From Opitutaceae bacterium (GTDB lineage: Bacteria; Verrucomicrobiota; Verrucomicrobiia; Opitutales; Opitutaceae): 64,000 bases of DNA. The notes under the pieces were generated by a model. The model was not told the DNA's origin and searched no databases. It saw only the letters and a program-made list of their open reading frames with translations. Positions within the stretch are counted from its first letter, which is position 1; each line of letters opens with the position of its first letter. The translations under genes were made by a program, and so were the position numbers. Location of the stretch: NCBI GenBank assembly GCA_016794625.1, contig JAEUGY010000023.1:59080-123079 (forward strand), given 5' to 3'. Of the stretch, positions 48,001 to 55,798 are shown in pieces.

Positions 48001-50890
48001 CCTCCTGCTTGACGTTGGGCAACAGATCGGCGATCTTGACCGTGCGTTGGTTGTTGCTGCTAACCGGATCACCTTTGCCCGGCGTAGTGATAGCCAACGT
48101 TTTTTTGTGGCCAAGTGCTTGGACGTGATAAAGTCGCAAGCTGCCGTCGGATTGCTCCGCCACGGTGAGGCGAACAGGGACAACCTCGGTGCCGGTGTCC
48201 ACTGCAGCAATGAAACGCTGGTAGGCCGCAAGGCCGGGCACGCCGTCGACGGGCTGGCGCGTGATTCGTGCCGCCTTGCTCATCAATTCCGGCGCACGCT
48301 CAATAATGGCATGGCCAAGCGGTCCGCTCGTTGCGCCGAACGAATGGCGGAAGGTCTTGGCGTCGATCTGCACGCTGTCGCCTGTGTGCTCATTGCGCAC
48401 GGCAGCCGGTGTCACCGCCGCCAGAATCTTGTCCCGGTTCTCGCGGTTGGAGCGCTGAAATTGCGTCTTATCAGCTGACACGACCGCAACGGTACGGGCC
48501 AGCACTTCCGCGGGAATTCGCTCAGAGCGCGGCTCTTTACGCATGGCGGCCGCGTAGCTGACATCGCCCATCTGCTCCTCGGTCGCGGTGTCCGCGCGCA
48601 CGTTCTCGCCGCGGAGCGCGCGCTGCGTGTACGTCAACACGTCGTCGGGCGTGCGGATGCTACCAAACCCGCGGCCGCGCAGGGCCTCGGCCACCTGGTC
48701 GAGGCTCTGGGCGCCTTTGCGCAGCAGCTGCAGGCGCTGCCGGGGCGTCATGTCCTCTTTAATCAGCTCCAGCTCGGCGCCCAGGCCCTTGTCCTCGGTC
48801 GGCAGCTTGATCTCGCGCAACGCATCCAGGAGGGACTCACGCGGGTCCTGGTCGAGCTCGGCGCGGCGCATGAGCTCTTTGCCGGCGCGCTCGTCGCCGT
48901 CGACGGCACGGCGCTCCAGGTCCTGTTCATCCAGTCGGGCGTAGTCGAGTTTCCCGTCGGCGCCGATTCCGGCCGCGGCCGCCTGCTTCACCGCGGCCTG
49001 GTCGGCGGCGATTTGGGCCTGCTTCGCCTTGGCGTCGGCCTCGGCCTGGGCTTTTGCCTGGGCGGCGCGTTGCGCGGCCTCCTGGTCAAACTGCGCCTTT
49101 GCGGCGGCCGCTCGGGGCGTCAGCTTGGCGATCTGGGCCAGGGCCTCGTTGCGTTGGTCCTGTCGCAGGCCCAGGGAATTATCCTCCGCGTAGCTGGTCA
49201 GCGAATTGAGCGCACCAGACAGAGCTGCGTAGTCGGCATCCGGCGCGGCCGCCAGCGATCGCGCGGCGGTCAACGTGGATTCAAACTGCGCCTGCTTGGC
49301 CTTCAGTTCGGCCTGGCGCTCCAGGCGCGCCTTTTCGTCGGCTTCCGCGGCCGCCCTGGCCTCGGCCTGCTTCTTGTCGTTTCGGGCCTGAATTCGCGCC
49401 AGGATGGTGTCCTCCGGCGATTCCACGGCAATCTCGTTGCCCGGAGTGGCGTCCGCCTGCAGGGCTTTGCGCACCTGGTCCGCAGTGGCCTTGGTGGCGA
49501 GGGCGCCTTTTACCTCGGTTCCGTCCGGGCCGCGCTCGGTCACTGACACCAAGGGGTCCCCCTGGGCCGCGCGGGCCATGGCCTCGGGCTTCGAGACCGG
49601 GCCCAGGCCCAGGATCTCGTTTTCCTTGCCGGCCGCGCTGGCGGCCTGGATCTGTTCAGCCGTGATCTGGTCCGGGTCAAAGTGGAAAATCCCCCGCGGC
49701 GTCTCCAGGCGCTCGAATCCTTCCGGCAGCTGCAGGGCCTCCTGCGTCTTGGCTGGGAACATCATGGCCGGCCGCCGGCCTTCGATCAGCTGCTGCTGTT
49801 GGGCTTTGAGGGTCTCGATCGATTCCGGCACATTCAGGCCGGTGTCGAGGCCGGGGGCCGGGGCCGCGGCGGGCTGCCTCGGGGCGAGGGCCGCGCTGGC
49901 GCCTTCGGCCAGGCCGCGGACCGTGCCGCCGGTCAGGCCTCCAATCAGGGCCGCCTGGCCGGCGCCCTCGGTCAGCTCGCGGTCCTGGTCATAGAGGGCC
50001 TGGGCCACGGCGTTGGACTGCACCTGCTGCACGGCCTCCGTGCCGGCCTCGGTGGCCGCGGCGCCGGCGATGCCGGTTGCGGCTTTGCCCAGGCGGCCGC
50101 CCATGCCCATTTTTTCCGCCAGGCTCGTGAGGAGTGACGTGGGCGGTGCCTTGCCGGCCTTCACCAGGTCGAGCACGGGGCCCAGCTGCAGCTTGTCGGC
50201 CGCGAATTCGAGCGCGGCGCCTGGCATGTTGCCGATGCCGGCCATGGCGGCCGTGCCTTCGTCGGCGCCGTGCTGCTTCGCGTCCTGGTAGCCCTGGTCA
50301 TACATCTGCGCGGCAGAGGCCGGCAGGCCCAGGCCGGTCAGGTACAGGGGGATCTGGGCGGCGATCTGGCCTAGGCCGGTGATCACTCCGCCCATCGTGC
50401 TCTCCTGAAAGTCTGCGTCGACGGGCAGGGCCTCGTTCACCTTCTGCCGGCGGGCCTGCAGCTTGTCGGCGTCGGCCCTGGCGGCGTCCATCACGCCCAG
50501 GGCCGCGCGGCCGAAAGAGCCGCTCTGGGCGATCTCCGGGCGGATCTGCTGGGTATTGCGCTGGATCGTTTCGAGCTGCCGCTGCTTTTCAGCCTCGGGC
50601 AGGTCAGCGTCGATGCCGGACTGGCGCAGGCGCGTGTACTGCTCAATGGCGGATCCCATCAGCTCGGGCACGTTGGCCACCATGCGATCGACGCCCTCCA
50701 GGGCGCCGGTCCATCCTTCGTGCGCTCCGCGCAGGAGCGTATTGGCGGCGTCACGCAGGCCGCTCTGCTTGTCGAACCGGCCCGGATCGGTCTCCCTCAA
50801 CAACTGATCCAAATCGTCTGCCTGGTCGCGCGGCCGGCGATCTACTTTGTCCGTTCCACCCAGCGCCAGAAGTTCATCAAGTGCGTCCAT
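42017..50890 (-). CDS. Giant 2957-residue polyvalent protein (phage/element ejection-type)
   Basis: One uninterrupted frame of 8.9 kb. In order: N-terminal region with Gly/Ala-rich amphipathic stretches (about 160-290); two Ala/Lys/Glu coiled coils (about 500-545 and 590-640); a region resembling large polyvalent-associated domains (about 790-950, IDAKTFRHSFGATSGPLGHA); a zincin-like motif THELAH (about 1078); a RadC/JAB domain (about 1340-1470) with complete metal motif SHNHPSGDPSPSGAD; a second JAB-like segment lacking the motif (about 1520-1640); a long helical region; and a C-terminal region with a hydrophobic helix (about 2580-2610). Such proteins are known in phages and conjugative elements, where they are packaged and delivered with the DNA. 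A clear AAAGGAA ribosome site precedes ATG. Individual activities are predictions. Confidence 0.82.
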   Translation of the reverse strand: MDALDELLALGGTDKVDRRPRDQADDLDQLLRETDPGRFDKQSGLRDAANTLLRGAHEGWTGALEGVDRMVANVPELMGSAIEQYTRLRQSGIDADLPEAEKQRQLETIQRNTQQIRPEIAQSGSFGRAALGVMDAARADADKLQARRQKVNEALPVDADFQESTMGGVITGLGQIAAQIPLYLTGLGLPASAAQMYDQGYQDAKQHGADEGTAAMAGIGNMPGAALEFAADKLQLGPVLDLVKAGKAPPTSLLTSLAEKMGMGGRLGKAATGIAGAAATEAGTEAVQQVQSNAVAQALYDQDRELTEGAGQAALIGGLTGGTVRGLAEGASAALAPRQPAAAPAPGLDTGLNVPESIETLKAQQQQLIEGRRPAMMFPAKTQEALQLPEGFERLETPRGIFHFDPDQITAEQIQAASAAGKENEILGLGPVSKPEAMARAAQGDPLVSVTERGPDGTEVKGALATKATADQVRKALQADATPGNEIAVESPEDTILARIQARNDKKQAEARAAAEADEKARLERQAELKAKQAQFESTLTAARSLAAAPDADYAALSGALNSLTSYAEDNSLGLRQDQRNEALAQIAKLTPRAAAAKAQFDQEAAQRAAQAKAQAEADAKAKQAQIAADQAAVKQAAAAGIGADGKLDYARLDEQDLERRAVDGDERAGKELMRRAELDQDPRESLLDALREIKLPTEDKGLGAELELIKEDMTPRQRLQLLRKGAQSLDQVAEALRGRGFGSIRTPDDVLTYTQRALRGENVRADTATEEQMGDVSYAAAMRKEPRSERIPAEVLARTVAVVSADKTQFQRSNRENRDKILAAVTPAAVRNEHTGDSVQIDAKTFRHSFGATSGPLGHAIIERAPELMSKAARITRQPVDGVPGLAAYQRFIAAVDTGTEVVPVRLTVAEQSDGSLRLYHVQALGHKKTLAITTPGKGDPVSSNNQRTVKIADLLPNVKQEADGTYSAQFATAPEAAPARPRLSGEQVDRQWSRLSSALGPIAKEFDLRLGVVADVLQDEGYAKEAALLRAGKLGAIQAATAQRQPQIRRLRAQRQFIVVATEEAQKGKAAGLLTHELAHPFFDSLPDETLELLREMHQAETSSRTGPLFEDGRKVTDIAITADEFTPGRIQADPDLPVKEWFAERIRRLNETWLEGRAAAAEDPLLRRVWRQFLEQLQRIWSQVRGMAPDEDLFQDTFREWLASGTKANLATRATAYAQRQRAQYASRKAPAPAVDRRTVEAYVTQNGTRPEKQKDAIAQVSEILRAAEDQQLSLDYGRQDQPKVANGRGSAKLPGEVTTRAADAIINPHVPEALEAAFGDREVISSIIPELVKDPNLGWDIRGAKIESARDFAALAQVLRTPYVETGKVVLLNQQNEVIHAEIISIGSLASTNFEPRHLSRVIANAPKVKGVYRVLISHNHPSGDPSPSGADIRITKAMRETVEATGHEFLDHIVTNGDTYYSFREAGVSSPGGMSGITRVSPRAQGADAQPQELGKKAPWERVKRNELFMVDQPEIAQTILLAARQGDPNAVHVLYLTIKGRVTAIERVADFSLDRRKELKRRIFENGARQGASSFMVDLPPGLTPQSAIAILRDLRDWAQNGSLSMLDGGFWVDGEHKMARPLGNWTSEDAASYATTQSTFDLGGAPLGLELPASIRNLTPRWQDKTLQFQSSLDKALYYAGGTNSETRDAVLNDIEQQTGLTTGQIATLARELRAKIAPLAKSTAGGAVVRVPPQMQTEAASLTGVQFAQKAPRAKLDPDEVIRQAARVTPLPKVDRKEALLQEWRDAKKLRDEGNRTGNETAFSEGQIRVNQMKARLDEEFPGWEAEAYPQKNAAGASALEQRQSILAQDDGRNVPPVPPSEADEAASAPEDAPAPDRGRAADVYGHTSYTPTVAETIGSYVRKAIVGIRGPIPELPTFPAFAKKSDRFIREKGEQFYNRLKEFYRVLQSGNDYVQRTAQDQVDVITSGLLRAGGRFSAKDYKQLQERRTQVRKLKAEGEPIPAGVQAEISALQARLEDHPYVLFNRTVLFLDFDWRAKNLKDSVGNPITLPEDLNATEIANELARLGRKIQASPHKDAIARALDQHMSLVESVAEDLKGRELLAADQLANPYYFPHLTLEITRTDKTVQRELQPERVRVGTEADFRGYLVEPVGSRKPIETDYVRAMYFHLVQVGAHNLKADAVKNYARTYDVRAEVESAAKRLAKQRGVPVSWEQAFNEIYAPQGYVKYGTNSRDAFPTVMVDRDKLARRLGTVLTSADLQEQLRELGLRGITLQPEDLREALIQGEREVWIVPARVAEALRGIADREKRTDRAIEKGLKSFQSWWKRWKLFMPQNHLRYEYGNVVADIEKIFSASPKTIRYLPQAAKEVQAMFTGGPITADLRAALKEGAINSITAQEMNQLSRLRAFEKFQTTAEKIRNGLIRRGSSILYQPVTNLVGLGDFSTVELSQFREGVTRYANFLANLEAIRNKARPDYAGAYWKDIEAMQDSAPGAGDRAIRQAAQISKSTFGDYSDISDTGQYLRDKLIPFYSWLEVNFKYHANLFRNLRDMVTDARMTKGAASGVAARAAGAFAVGTGAKVAGWVVLRLAMPYLVVAIWNNSFGNEEIEDELSEEDRRRFHIIVGRNDEGKALVIYTNTAFADVMKWFSGQKFAQAMAGWLDGRTDFLTALDSWRSQLLPDLANNALGSASPIAKIATAAILRKSTFPDVLDPRTIPAYDLRRHIIGQATDDFTADLIERVVNKDYMPAKDLGDWAQQLILQVRQRDPEQWAYYAIKDKAADFEFAQTGSRDGAYDREAKDQQVLRNFRKAIYQGDIEAASKFYLRLLDYGYTAERFAASIRAQDPLSALAKKNHLRREFIDQLDPIDTEMLRRAYAYYSRMSGNRGQERELFPSERMGPAGVRSYRDQPRLEAIRRALQEQESTSESEIQQRIDRDLRTSLRTQR

Positions 50891-50891
50891 A

Positions 50892-51710
50892 TCACATTCC
50901 TTTCAACCGAGCGGCTTCGTTGTTCGCCTGTTCGCGAGTGAGGAACCCTTTTTTGACTTTGTCTTCGAGCTCGAGCGCTTTCAGGTGCAGCCAGCGGTTC
51001 TTTTGCGCGCTGGCGATCCCCTTGCGCGAAAAACCAAAGGCCGTTCGATTGTCACCCTCCGACATCTGAATCTGCTGATCAGCAAGTTCACGCTCGGCCT
51101 CCGCGATCGCTTTGGCATAGGGCGAGGCATAACTTTCCCTCGGCGGTTGGTTGATATCGGAAAGCGGGACGTGGTAGGACGCCGTTGATCCATCATCGAG
51201 AATCTTCCTCACCTCTGCTGTCTTCGAGGGGTCCGGCTTGGAGGCGAATTGGTTGTTTCGAAAAACCTGCTCGGCCTCAGCGATCCGAAGCTGATTCATG
51301 ATTTGCTGCTGGCGCTGCCCCCGATCCTGCGCTGCTTCGCTTGACTGCCAGGATCGATTGGTGGACGCCTCTCCGGCCTGGAAGCTCCGGTTCTTTTCAG
51401 CTTCGGCGGCGGCGTGGCCGCGATTCAGCTCGTTCTGTCCTGCCGAAAATGCGTGTGAGTCGGCCTGCAGGCCACGCTGCCCGTTCAACGTCTCGCGAAG
51501 CCTTTCCAAGTCGATCTGACCGCCCTTCTCCATCTTGGCAAATTCGTCCTTCAATTGCTGGACTTTCATTTGCTGTTCATAGGCCTTCTGCCGCTCATCA
51601 CGTTCGAGCGCCAATTTGATATCTTCAGCGCGATTCAGTTTCCGTTCCCGCCGATCCCGGATCGAGTTTCCGAGTGCGGTTCCCGCCATGAGTCCTTGTG
51701 CGAATGACAT
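50892..51710 (-). CDS. Coiled-coil protein, possible internal virion-type protein
   Basis: A 272-residue, strongly charged and glutamine-rich protein. The N-terminus (SFAQGLMAGTALGNSIRDRR) is glycine/alanine-rich, then comes a long coiled-coil region (about 25-150). I have the impression that proteins of this style stand before large ejection proteins in podovirus-like genomes, but I cannot name a family. Its stop directly abuts the giant gene's ATG and AAGGAAG precedes its own ATG. The pair is probably functional together. Confidence 0.6.
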   Translation of the reverse strand: MSFAQGLMAGTALGNSIRDRRERKLNRAEDIKLALERDERQKAYEQQMKVQQLKDEFAKMEKGGQIDLERLRETLNGQRGLQADSHAFSAGQNELNRGHAAAEAEKNRSFQAGEASTNRSWQSSEAAQDRGQRQQQIMNQLRIAEAEQVFRNNQFASKPDPSKTAEVRKILDDGSTASYHVPLSDINQPPRESYASPYAKAIAEAERELADQQIQMSEGDNRTAFGFSRKGIASAQKNRWLHLKALELEDKVKKGFLTREQANNEAARLKGM

Positions 51711-51749
51711 GTGCTTCCTTTCTGTTTGGTTTGTGCTCTATCTGTGGAT

Positions 51750-52043
51750 TCAGTTTTTCCAGCACGCGCGAAAGCCGCTTCGCTCCTCGAATACTCGGGG
51801 CAGGATTTTTCTCATCGTGTCTGGGTGAGTGAAGATGTTGGGCACGGGCGTACCCAACGATTCGAGGAACTCTCGGATCGATGCGAAGCGTCGGAGCGCG
51901 TTCTCCAGGCGATCGAGGAATGCGATATCTTCCGCCGCATCGGCCGCCATCCATCGCGCTGTCAGGTCGTTGACTTCGAGCTGCACGCGAATGGCCCGAT
52001 CAACCAGCTCCACGGCAAGACGATTTCCGGTGCGAGCGTTCAA
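51750..52043 (-). CDS. Small helical protein of the element
   Basis: A 97-residue, Arg/Ala/Leu-rich protein with predicted helices (RLAVELVDRAIRVQLEVNDL and EDIAFLDRLENALRRFASI). Not recognised. Its ATG overlaps the ATPase stop as ATGA (52040-52043), which supports it being real. It bridges the replication genes and the coiled-coil gene. Confidence 0.5.
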   Translation of the reverse strand: MNARTGNRLAVELVDRAIRVQLEVNDLTARWMAADAAEDIAFLDRLENALRRFASIREFLESLGTPVPNIFTHPDTMRKILPRVFEERSGFRACWKN

Positions 52044-53641
52044 TTGTTACTCCGGGGTTCACCAGGTGGCGTTGCTTGATTGGTCTCCGGAAAGTCCACG
52101 CGGAATCGCCGCCTGTGGCCTCTCCCTTCGACTAAAAACATGAGGCGCTTTTCGCCAAAGACCCTGCGATTATAGCTCGCCAGCAGCTTCCCGAATCGGG
52201 CCTTGTCTGCTCGCTCCATTGTTTTCGCCGAACACCCGTCTGTAATACGTTCAAAAAGGCCACCCTCTGCGGCCAATTCGGCAAGTCCATCAAAGTCGAT
52301 TTCGCGCGCAGCGTGGGTCTGATGCATCACCTGGACAAGTTGCTCCATGTCGTCGGCCTCCTGGTTGCCTGCGTTGTGCAAGGCTGCCACTGATACGGGC
52401 GACGCAAACCCCGCATGCTCCACCATGCCTCCGATCACTGCTGCCCATTCAGGAAAGCTGGAGTGGGTTTTGGCGCCCCGTGGCCGGCCGGCGGCATCCC
52501 ATGAGCCTACGATCTGCCAGAGCGCCGCAAGTATCTCCGCGCGGCGCTCGACGAGCGTGCCCACGCTCAATGCATGCCGAAACTTCCTGTCCTGCGCCCG
52601 CGCCTCGGGCTGGAATAACTCCACGAACAGCGCTCGCCGCGCCAGGTCTTCCGAGACAGTCACGCCGTTGCCAGTAAAAAACATTACGAGGTGATTCTCT
52701 CCCTCGAACGTCTTCGACAGATTTAGAATCCGGCCCTTAAAGACGTGCGAGGTCAGCAAGTTCTCGATCGAAGCGCTATCAACACGCCCCTTGAGGTTGT
52801 CGAACAGCAGGCATTCGCACCCGCCGAGGACCTCCGCGAGCAGCAGCTTTTCAAGTTCTTCCTCGCGCCGAGGAAAGGCCGCGCGCGGCGATCGCCCAAA
52901 CACGGGTGCAATTGCGCAATCCGCCAAGAGTGTTTTGCCGCCGCCGGCTGCATTCGCCGTGTAAATGAAGGCCGGCCGGTGAGCCAAAGGAGGCAACAAC
53001 CGGCGCGCGAACAGCGTAAGCATCGCGGCCACCGCAACCGACAGCGAGCGATCCGGCTCTGTAAACTGGAATTCCCCGAGAAGCTCTCGCAGAAACTTCG
53101 CCCCATCTGAGCAAGGTTTCGCCGCATAGTCGCAGGCGCGCAGCGTGAGAGTGCGTGCGGCCGCGTCGTACCCTTCCGCGAGAATTTCAATGCGCCCGTC
53201 GGACCGTAGCACTGGAAGGGGGACGTCGTGGAGGTGCTCGACCTCGCGAATCTCATCGAGTAGCTGAGGCGAATTCATCGTCATGCGCGCCTGGTCTACT
53301 CCGAGGGTCATTCGGATTTTTAGAAGTTGCTCCCCCGTTTTCTTCGGTACCCTTGCCCGGAAAAGGCACACGTAACGCTCCACGAGCGTGCGCATCTCGT
53401 GGTCGCCGATCTGTTCCAACCGATCCCGCTTTTCGGTGAGTCCCATCAGGATCTTTCCCCGCCGATAGATCGCCGCCCCAGCCAGGTGCTTTCCCAGTTC
53501 GGCCGCAAAGTCACCACCCGTGCGGTCATCGTCAGGCAACTCTACCATCGGAAGACCGTTGTAGGTGTTCGCAGCCGCCGCGCCTGGCGCGGTGACGCGC
53601 AGGGGTGCTTCAAAGCGCACGATTTCGCCGCCTTCGCTCAT
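52040..53641 (-). CDS. P-loop ATPase, replication helicase-like
   Basis: A 533-residue protein. A central ATPase domain (about 200-400) has Walker A ANAAGGGKTLLAD near residue 235 and Walker B-like ECLLFDNLKG near residue 275, followed by a sensor-like MFFTGNGVTVSEDLARRAL stretch. This layout resembles DUF927/D5-type phage and plasmid replicative ATPases that work with a primase. Its start overlaps the primase stop as ATGA, so primase and ATPase are coupled, a classical element replication module. Confidence 0.75.
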   Translation of the reverse strand: MSEGGEIVRFEAPLRVTAPGAAAANTYNGLPMVELPDDDRTGGDFAAELGKHLAGAAIYRRGKILMGLTEKRDRLEQIGDHEMRTLVERYVCLFRARVPKKTGEQLLKIRMTLGVDQARMTMNSPQLLDEIREVEHLHDVPLPVLRSDGRIEILAEGYDAAARTLTLRACDYAAKPCSDGAKFLRELLGEFQFTEPDRSLSVAVAAMLTLFARRLLPPLAHRPAFIYTANAAGGGKTLLADCAIAPVFGRSPRAAFPRREEELEKLLLAEVLGGCECLLFDNLKGRVDSASIENLLTSHVFKGRILNLSKTFEGENHLVMFFTGNGVTVSEDLARRALFVELFQPEARAQDRKFRHALSVGTLVERRAEILAALWQIVGSWDAAGRPRGAKTHSSFPEWAAVIGGMVEHAGFASPVSVAALHNAGNQEADDMEQLVQVMHQTHAAREIDFDGLAELAAEGGLFERITDGCSAKTMERADKARFGKLLASYNRRVFGEKRLMFLVEGRGHRRRFRVDFPETNQATPPGEPRSNN

Positions 53642-54759
53642 ACAGGGAAGCCTTTCACGTCCATCAACCCAAGCGAGCGCAGCAGCCCGTAGACACTCTC
53701 CGGTGTAAACGGCTTCTGCCTATGGAGGTCGTTAAAGTCTTTCGGCCCTCCCGCTTTGGGCGTAAGAACCGTCACGCTCAGCGCCAGGGGTGTGAGAGCG
53801 CCGGCAAACTCCGTGTGCCATTTCAATCCGGCTTCGTCATTGTCCGGCACAAGCAGAAAACGCGGGCGGCGCGGCCACCGCGGGCGCCAATGCTCAAGGA
53901 ACGTCCGCCATCCAGATGCGCCACGGACACCCAGGACCGCAACGCCATCCGGCCAGGCTGTATCATGTGCGAGCCATCCCGCAGCCGCGGCGAAAGTCAC
54001 ACAATCCCATTCACCCTCGCAAACGATCACCAGCCGGGCGCCGTAAAAGTTGCCCAGCACGAACGGCACACACGGCATTCCCACTCCGGCCGGTTGGTAG
54101 GTCCACACCACGCGATCTCCAGCTCTGCGCGGCTTGTGCCGCATGTGGTAACCGGTTTCGATCCATGCTGAGCGCCCGGGGTACTGCACCACAAACGCCA
54201 AGCCGCGCGCGCCCTTCGATTCCGGGGCAGCCAATAAACCCTCTTCGGCCAGAAAGTGCGTTGTGCCAGAGGGCCATCCGCGCCACCGGTCAATTTCCAC
54301 CTGCATGCCGGCGTCGATTTTTAACCAGCGCAAACCTGCCTCCCACGCGGCGCGAACCTCGCCCGACATCGGCTCTGCCCGGTATGTCGGCTCCGTATCC
54401 GCACGCGGAGTCATCCGCGGTGCCTCGCGCCGACGGCTCAGCGCCGGCCCGTGCGCGCCAGGCCGCCAACCTATGCGCTCGCGCGCAACGGCCAAAGCCT
54501 CCGCCAGGGTGCAACCACGCGCCTTCGCAATGAAGTCCACCACATCGCCGCCGCAATCGTCGGCATGGTCCTTGAACTTGCGCCCGTCCTCGTAAACCGA
54601 GAATGACGCATGTCTGTCCTGGCGGAATGGAGACTTGCAGGAACGGCCAGGCTCTCCCGGGCAGCCTTCATCCCGCCATGCATCGAAAATGGTGTAGCGC
54701 GCCTTCACCTCTTCGATGGATGGCGGGCGTTGACCGCTGTTACTCGTCGCAATGCTCAC
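53638..54759 (-). CDS. DNA primase with CHC2-like zinc region and Toprim domain
   Basis: A 373-residue primase-like protein. Residues 33-80 resemble a CHC2 zinc finger (C33, C41, H50, H65, C69; CKSPFRQDRHASFSV then CGGDVVDFIAK), though the spacing differs from DnaG. A Toprim domain lies at about 240-310 with VCEGEWDCV and VPDNDEAGLKW carrying the metal-binding acidic residues. No DnaB-interacting C-terminus is seen. GTG at 54759 overlaps the upstream stop (GTGA). It should prime the element's own replication. Confidence 0.8.
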   Translation of the reverse strand: MSIATSNSGQRPPSIEEVKARYTIFDAWRDEGCPGEPGRSCKSPFRQDRHASFSVYEDGRKFKDHADDCGGDVVDFIAKARGCTLAEALAVARERIGWRPGAHGPALSRRREAPRMTPRADTEPTYRAEPMSGEVRAAWEAGLRWLKIDAGMQVEIDRWRGWPSGTTHFLAEEGLLAAPESKGARGLAFVVQYPGRSAWIETGYHMRHKPRRAGDRVVWTYQPAGVGMPCVPFVLGNFYGARLVIVCEGEWDCVTFAAAAGWLAHDTAWPDGVAVLGVRGASGWRTFLEHWRPRWPRRPRFLLVPDNDEAGLKWHTEFAGALTPLALSVTVLTPKAGGPKDFNDLHRQKPFTPESVYGLLRSLGLMDVKGFPV

Positions 54760-55205
54760 GGCGCGCACCTCTTTTGAGAACGATGTCCGGCGCGGATCCG
54801 GCGAAGGCGTGTCGCCTCGCAGGAGCAGTCGGTGTGCGTGCCGAAAACGACGGCATACCACCCTTCCGGATCCGCCTCCCCCGCGGCGAGGCGTACCCGC
54901 CCCCGTGCCACCACATCGAGCAATGGCCCGACTCGAACCTCGTCACGAACCGGGGAGTACTCGACAGCCCACAGCCCGCCTTTTTCTTCCATCACCGATC
55001 GCGCTCGCGCGATCGCTGCATCTACCTCGGCTTCGGATCCAAATCCCACCACCACCTCACCAGCTGGATGAGGGCGCCCCGCCTCGGCCAGTGCCCAATT
55101 GATGCAGAGTGCCGCAGCAACCCGGCACTTGCCTACATCGAGCCGCGCCGGCGATCCGAGCGCCAGAAATTCCACTCCGCAAATGTGTGCCAGGCGCGAA
55201 GTCAT
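54756..55205 (-). CDS. Hypothetical element protein, 149 residues
   Basis: Not recognised. It begins HICGVEFLALGSPARLDVGKCRVAAALCINWAL and later holds a compact alpha/beta-looking part (VVVGFGSEAEVDAAIARARSV). Five cysteines are spread without a clear zinc pattern. ATG at 55205 overlaps the preceding stop by one base (TGATG), and its own stop overlaps the primase GTG, so it is locked into the replication gene train. Confidence 0.5.
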   Translation of the reverse strand: MTSRLAHICGVEFLALGSPARLDVGKCRVAAALCINWALAEAGRPHPAGEVVVGFGSEAEVDAAIARARSVMEEKGGLWAVEYSPVRDEVRVGPLLDVVARGRVRLAAGEADPEGWYAVVFGTHTDCSCEATRLRRIRAGHRSQKRCAP

Positions 55206-55492
55206 CAGGTTGCTCGCCGCATTTTGCACCGCACCTCTAGTCGCATTTCTTCGCGATCTTCGCGCGGCTCCAAGCCAACGCCGTCGCGGAACGCCTGCCA
55301 CGCAGCGCCTTCACTATCGTATGCTCCAAGATAGCGGTAGATTGTACTCGCAGCCTCACGCACTGCGATGCACCACCCGCGGCCATCGGGTCGCAGAGCC
55401 ACCTTCCGCAGCGGTGGCGCGGCCTTCATCGCTTGCCCCCAAAGGTCCCGATCAGCCGGCGCCTCTGGTTCGCATGGCCGATGCCGAGTCAT
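55205..55492 (-). CDS. Hypothetical element protein, 95 residues
   Basis: Not recognised. The core GWCIAVREAASTIYRYLGAYDSEGAAWQAF suggests a small beta-hairpin plus helix, as in AP2-like or other short DNA-binding units, but this is weak. Its ATG overlaps the HTH gene stop (ATGA) and its stop overlaps the next ATG, which supports translation. Confidence 0.45.
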   Translation of the reverse strand: MTRHRPCEPEAPADRDLWGQAMKAAPPLRKVALRPDGRGWCIAVREAASTIYRYLGAYDSEGAAWQAFRDGVGLEPREDREEMRLEVRCKMRRAT

Positions 55493-55740
55493 GCAACAAT
55501 TGCCGCTTGCTCACAGCGGGCCAGGGCACTAAGCACGCGCTCACGGCTGTACCGCACACACCGCGCTGAAAGCCGGACAACAGGGATCTTGCGCTCGCGC
55601 TGGAGTCGCTCGACGTGGCGGGGTGAGCACTGGAGCTCACCTGCGAGTTGCGCTTTTGTCAGGAGCGCGGGTTTTACGACAGGAGAGGCCAAGGCCTCAC
55701 AATCGGTGGTCTGCACGTGGCGGGTATGCGTCCCGACCAA
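55489..55740 (-). CDS. Excisionase-like HTH protein
   Basis: An 83-residue protein with an HTH-17/AlpA-type core (LLTKAQLAGELQCSPRHVERLQRERKIPVVRLSARCVRY, from about residue 26). It is the first gene of the leftward replication operon and stands three positions from the integrase, as expected for an excisionase or early regulator. The start is uncertain: TTG at 55740 or GTG at 55716. Confidence 0.65.
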   Translation of the reverse strand: MVGTHTRHVQTTDCEALASPVVKPALLTKAQLAGELQCSPRHVERLQRERKIPVVRLSARCVRYSRERVLSALARCEQAAIVA

Positions 55741-55745
55741 CCGCT

Positions 55746-55774
55746 TTGAAAGCGTTCGGTCTACCCCATATAAG
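55746..55774 (+). promoter_or_regulatory. Near-consensus rightward promoter within a double dyad
   Basis: TTGAAA (55746-55751), a 17-base spacer and TATAAG (55769-55774) read on the plus strand, although all nearby genes are on the minus strand. The -35 lies in the palindrome CGCTTT-G-AAAGCG (55742-55754) and the -10 in the TACCCC ... GGGGTA dyad (55762-55788). Confidence 0.5.
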
Positions 55775-55798
55775 GCACAAACGGGGTATACCTATCGC

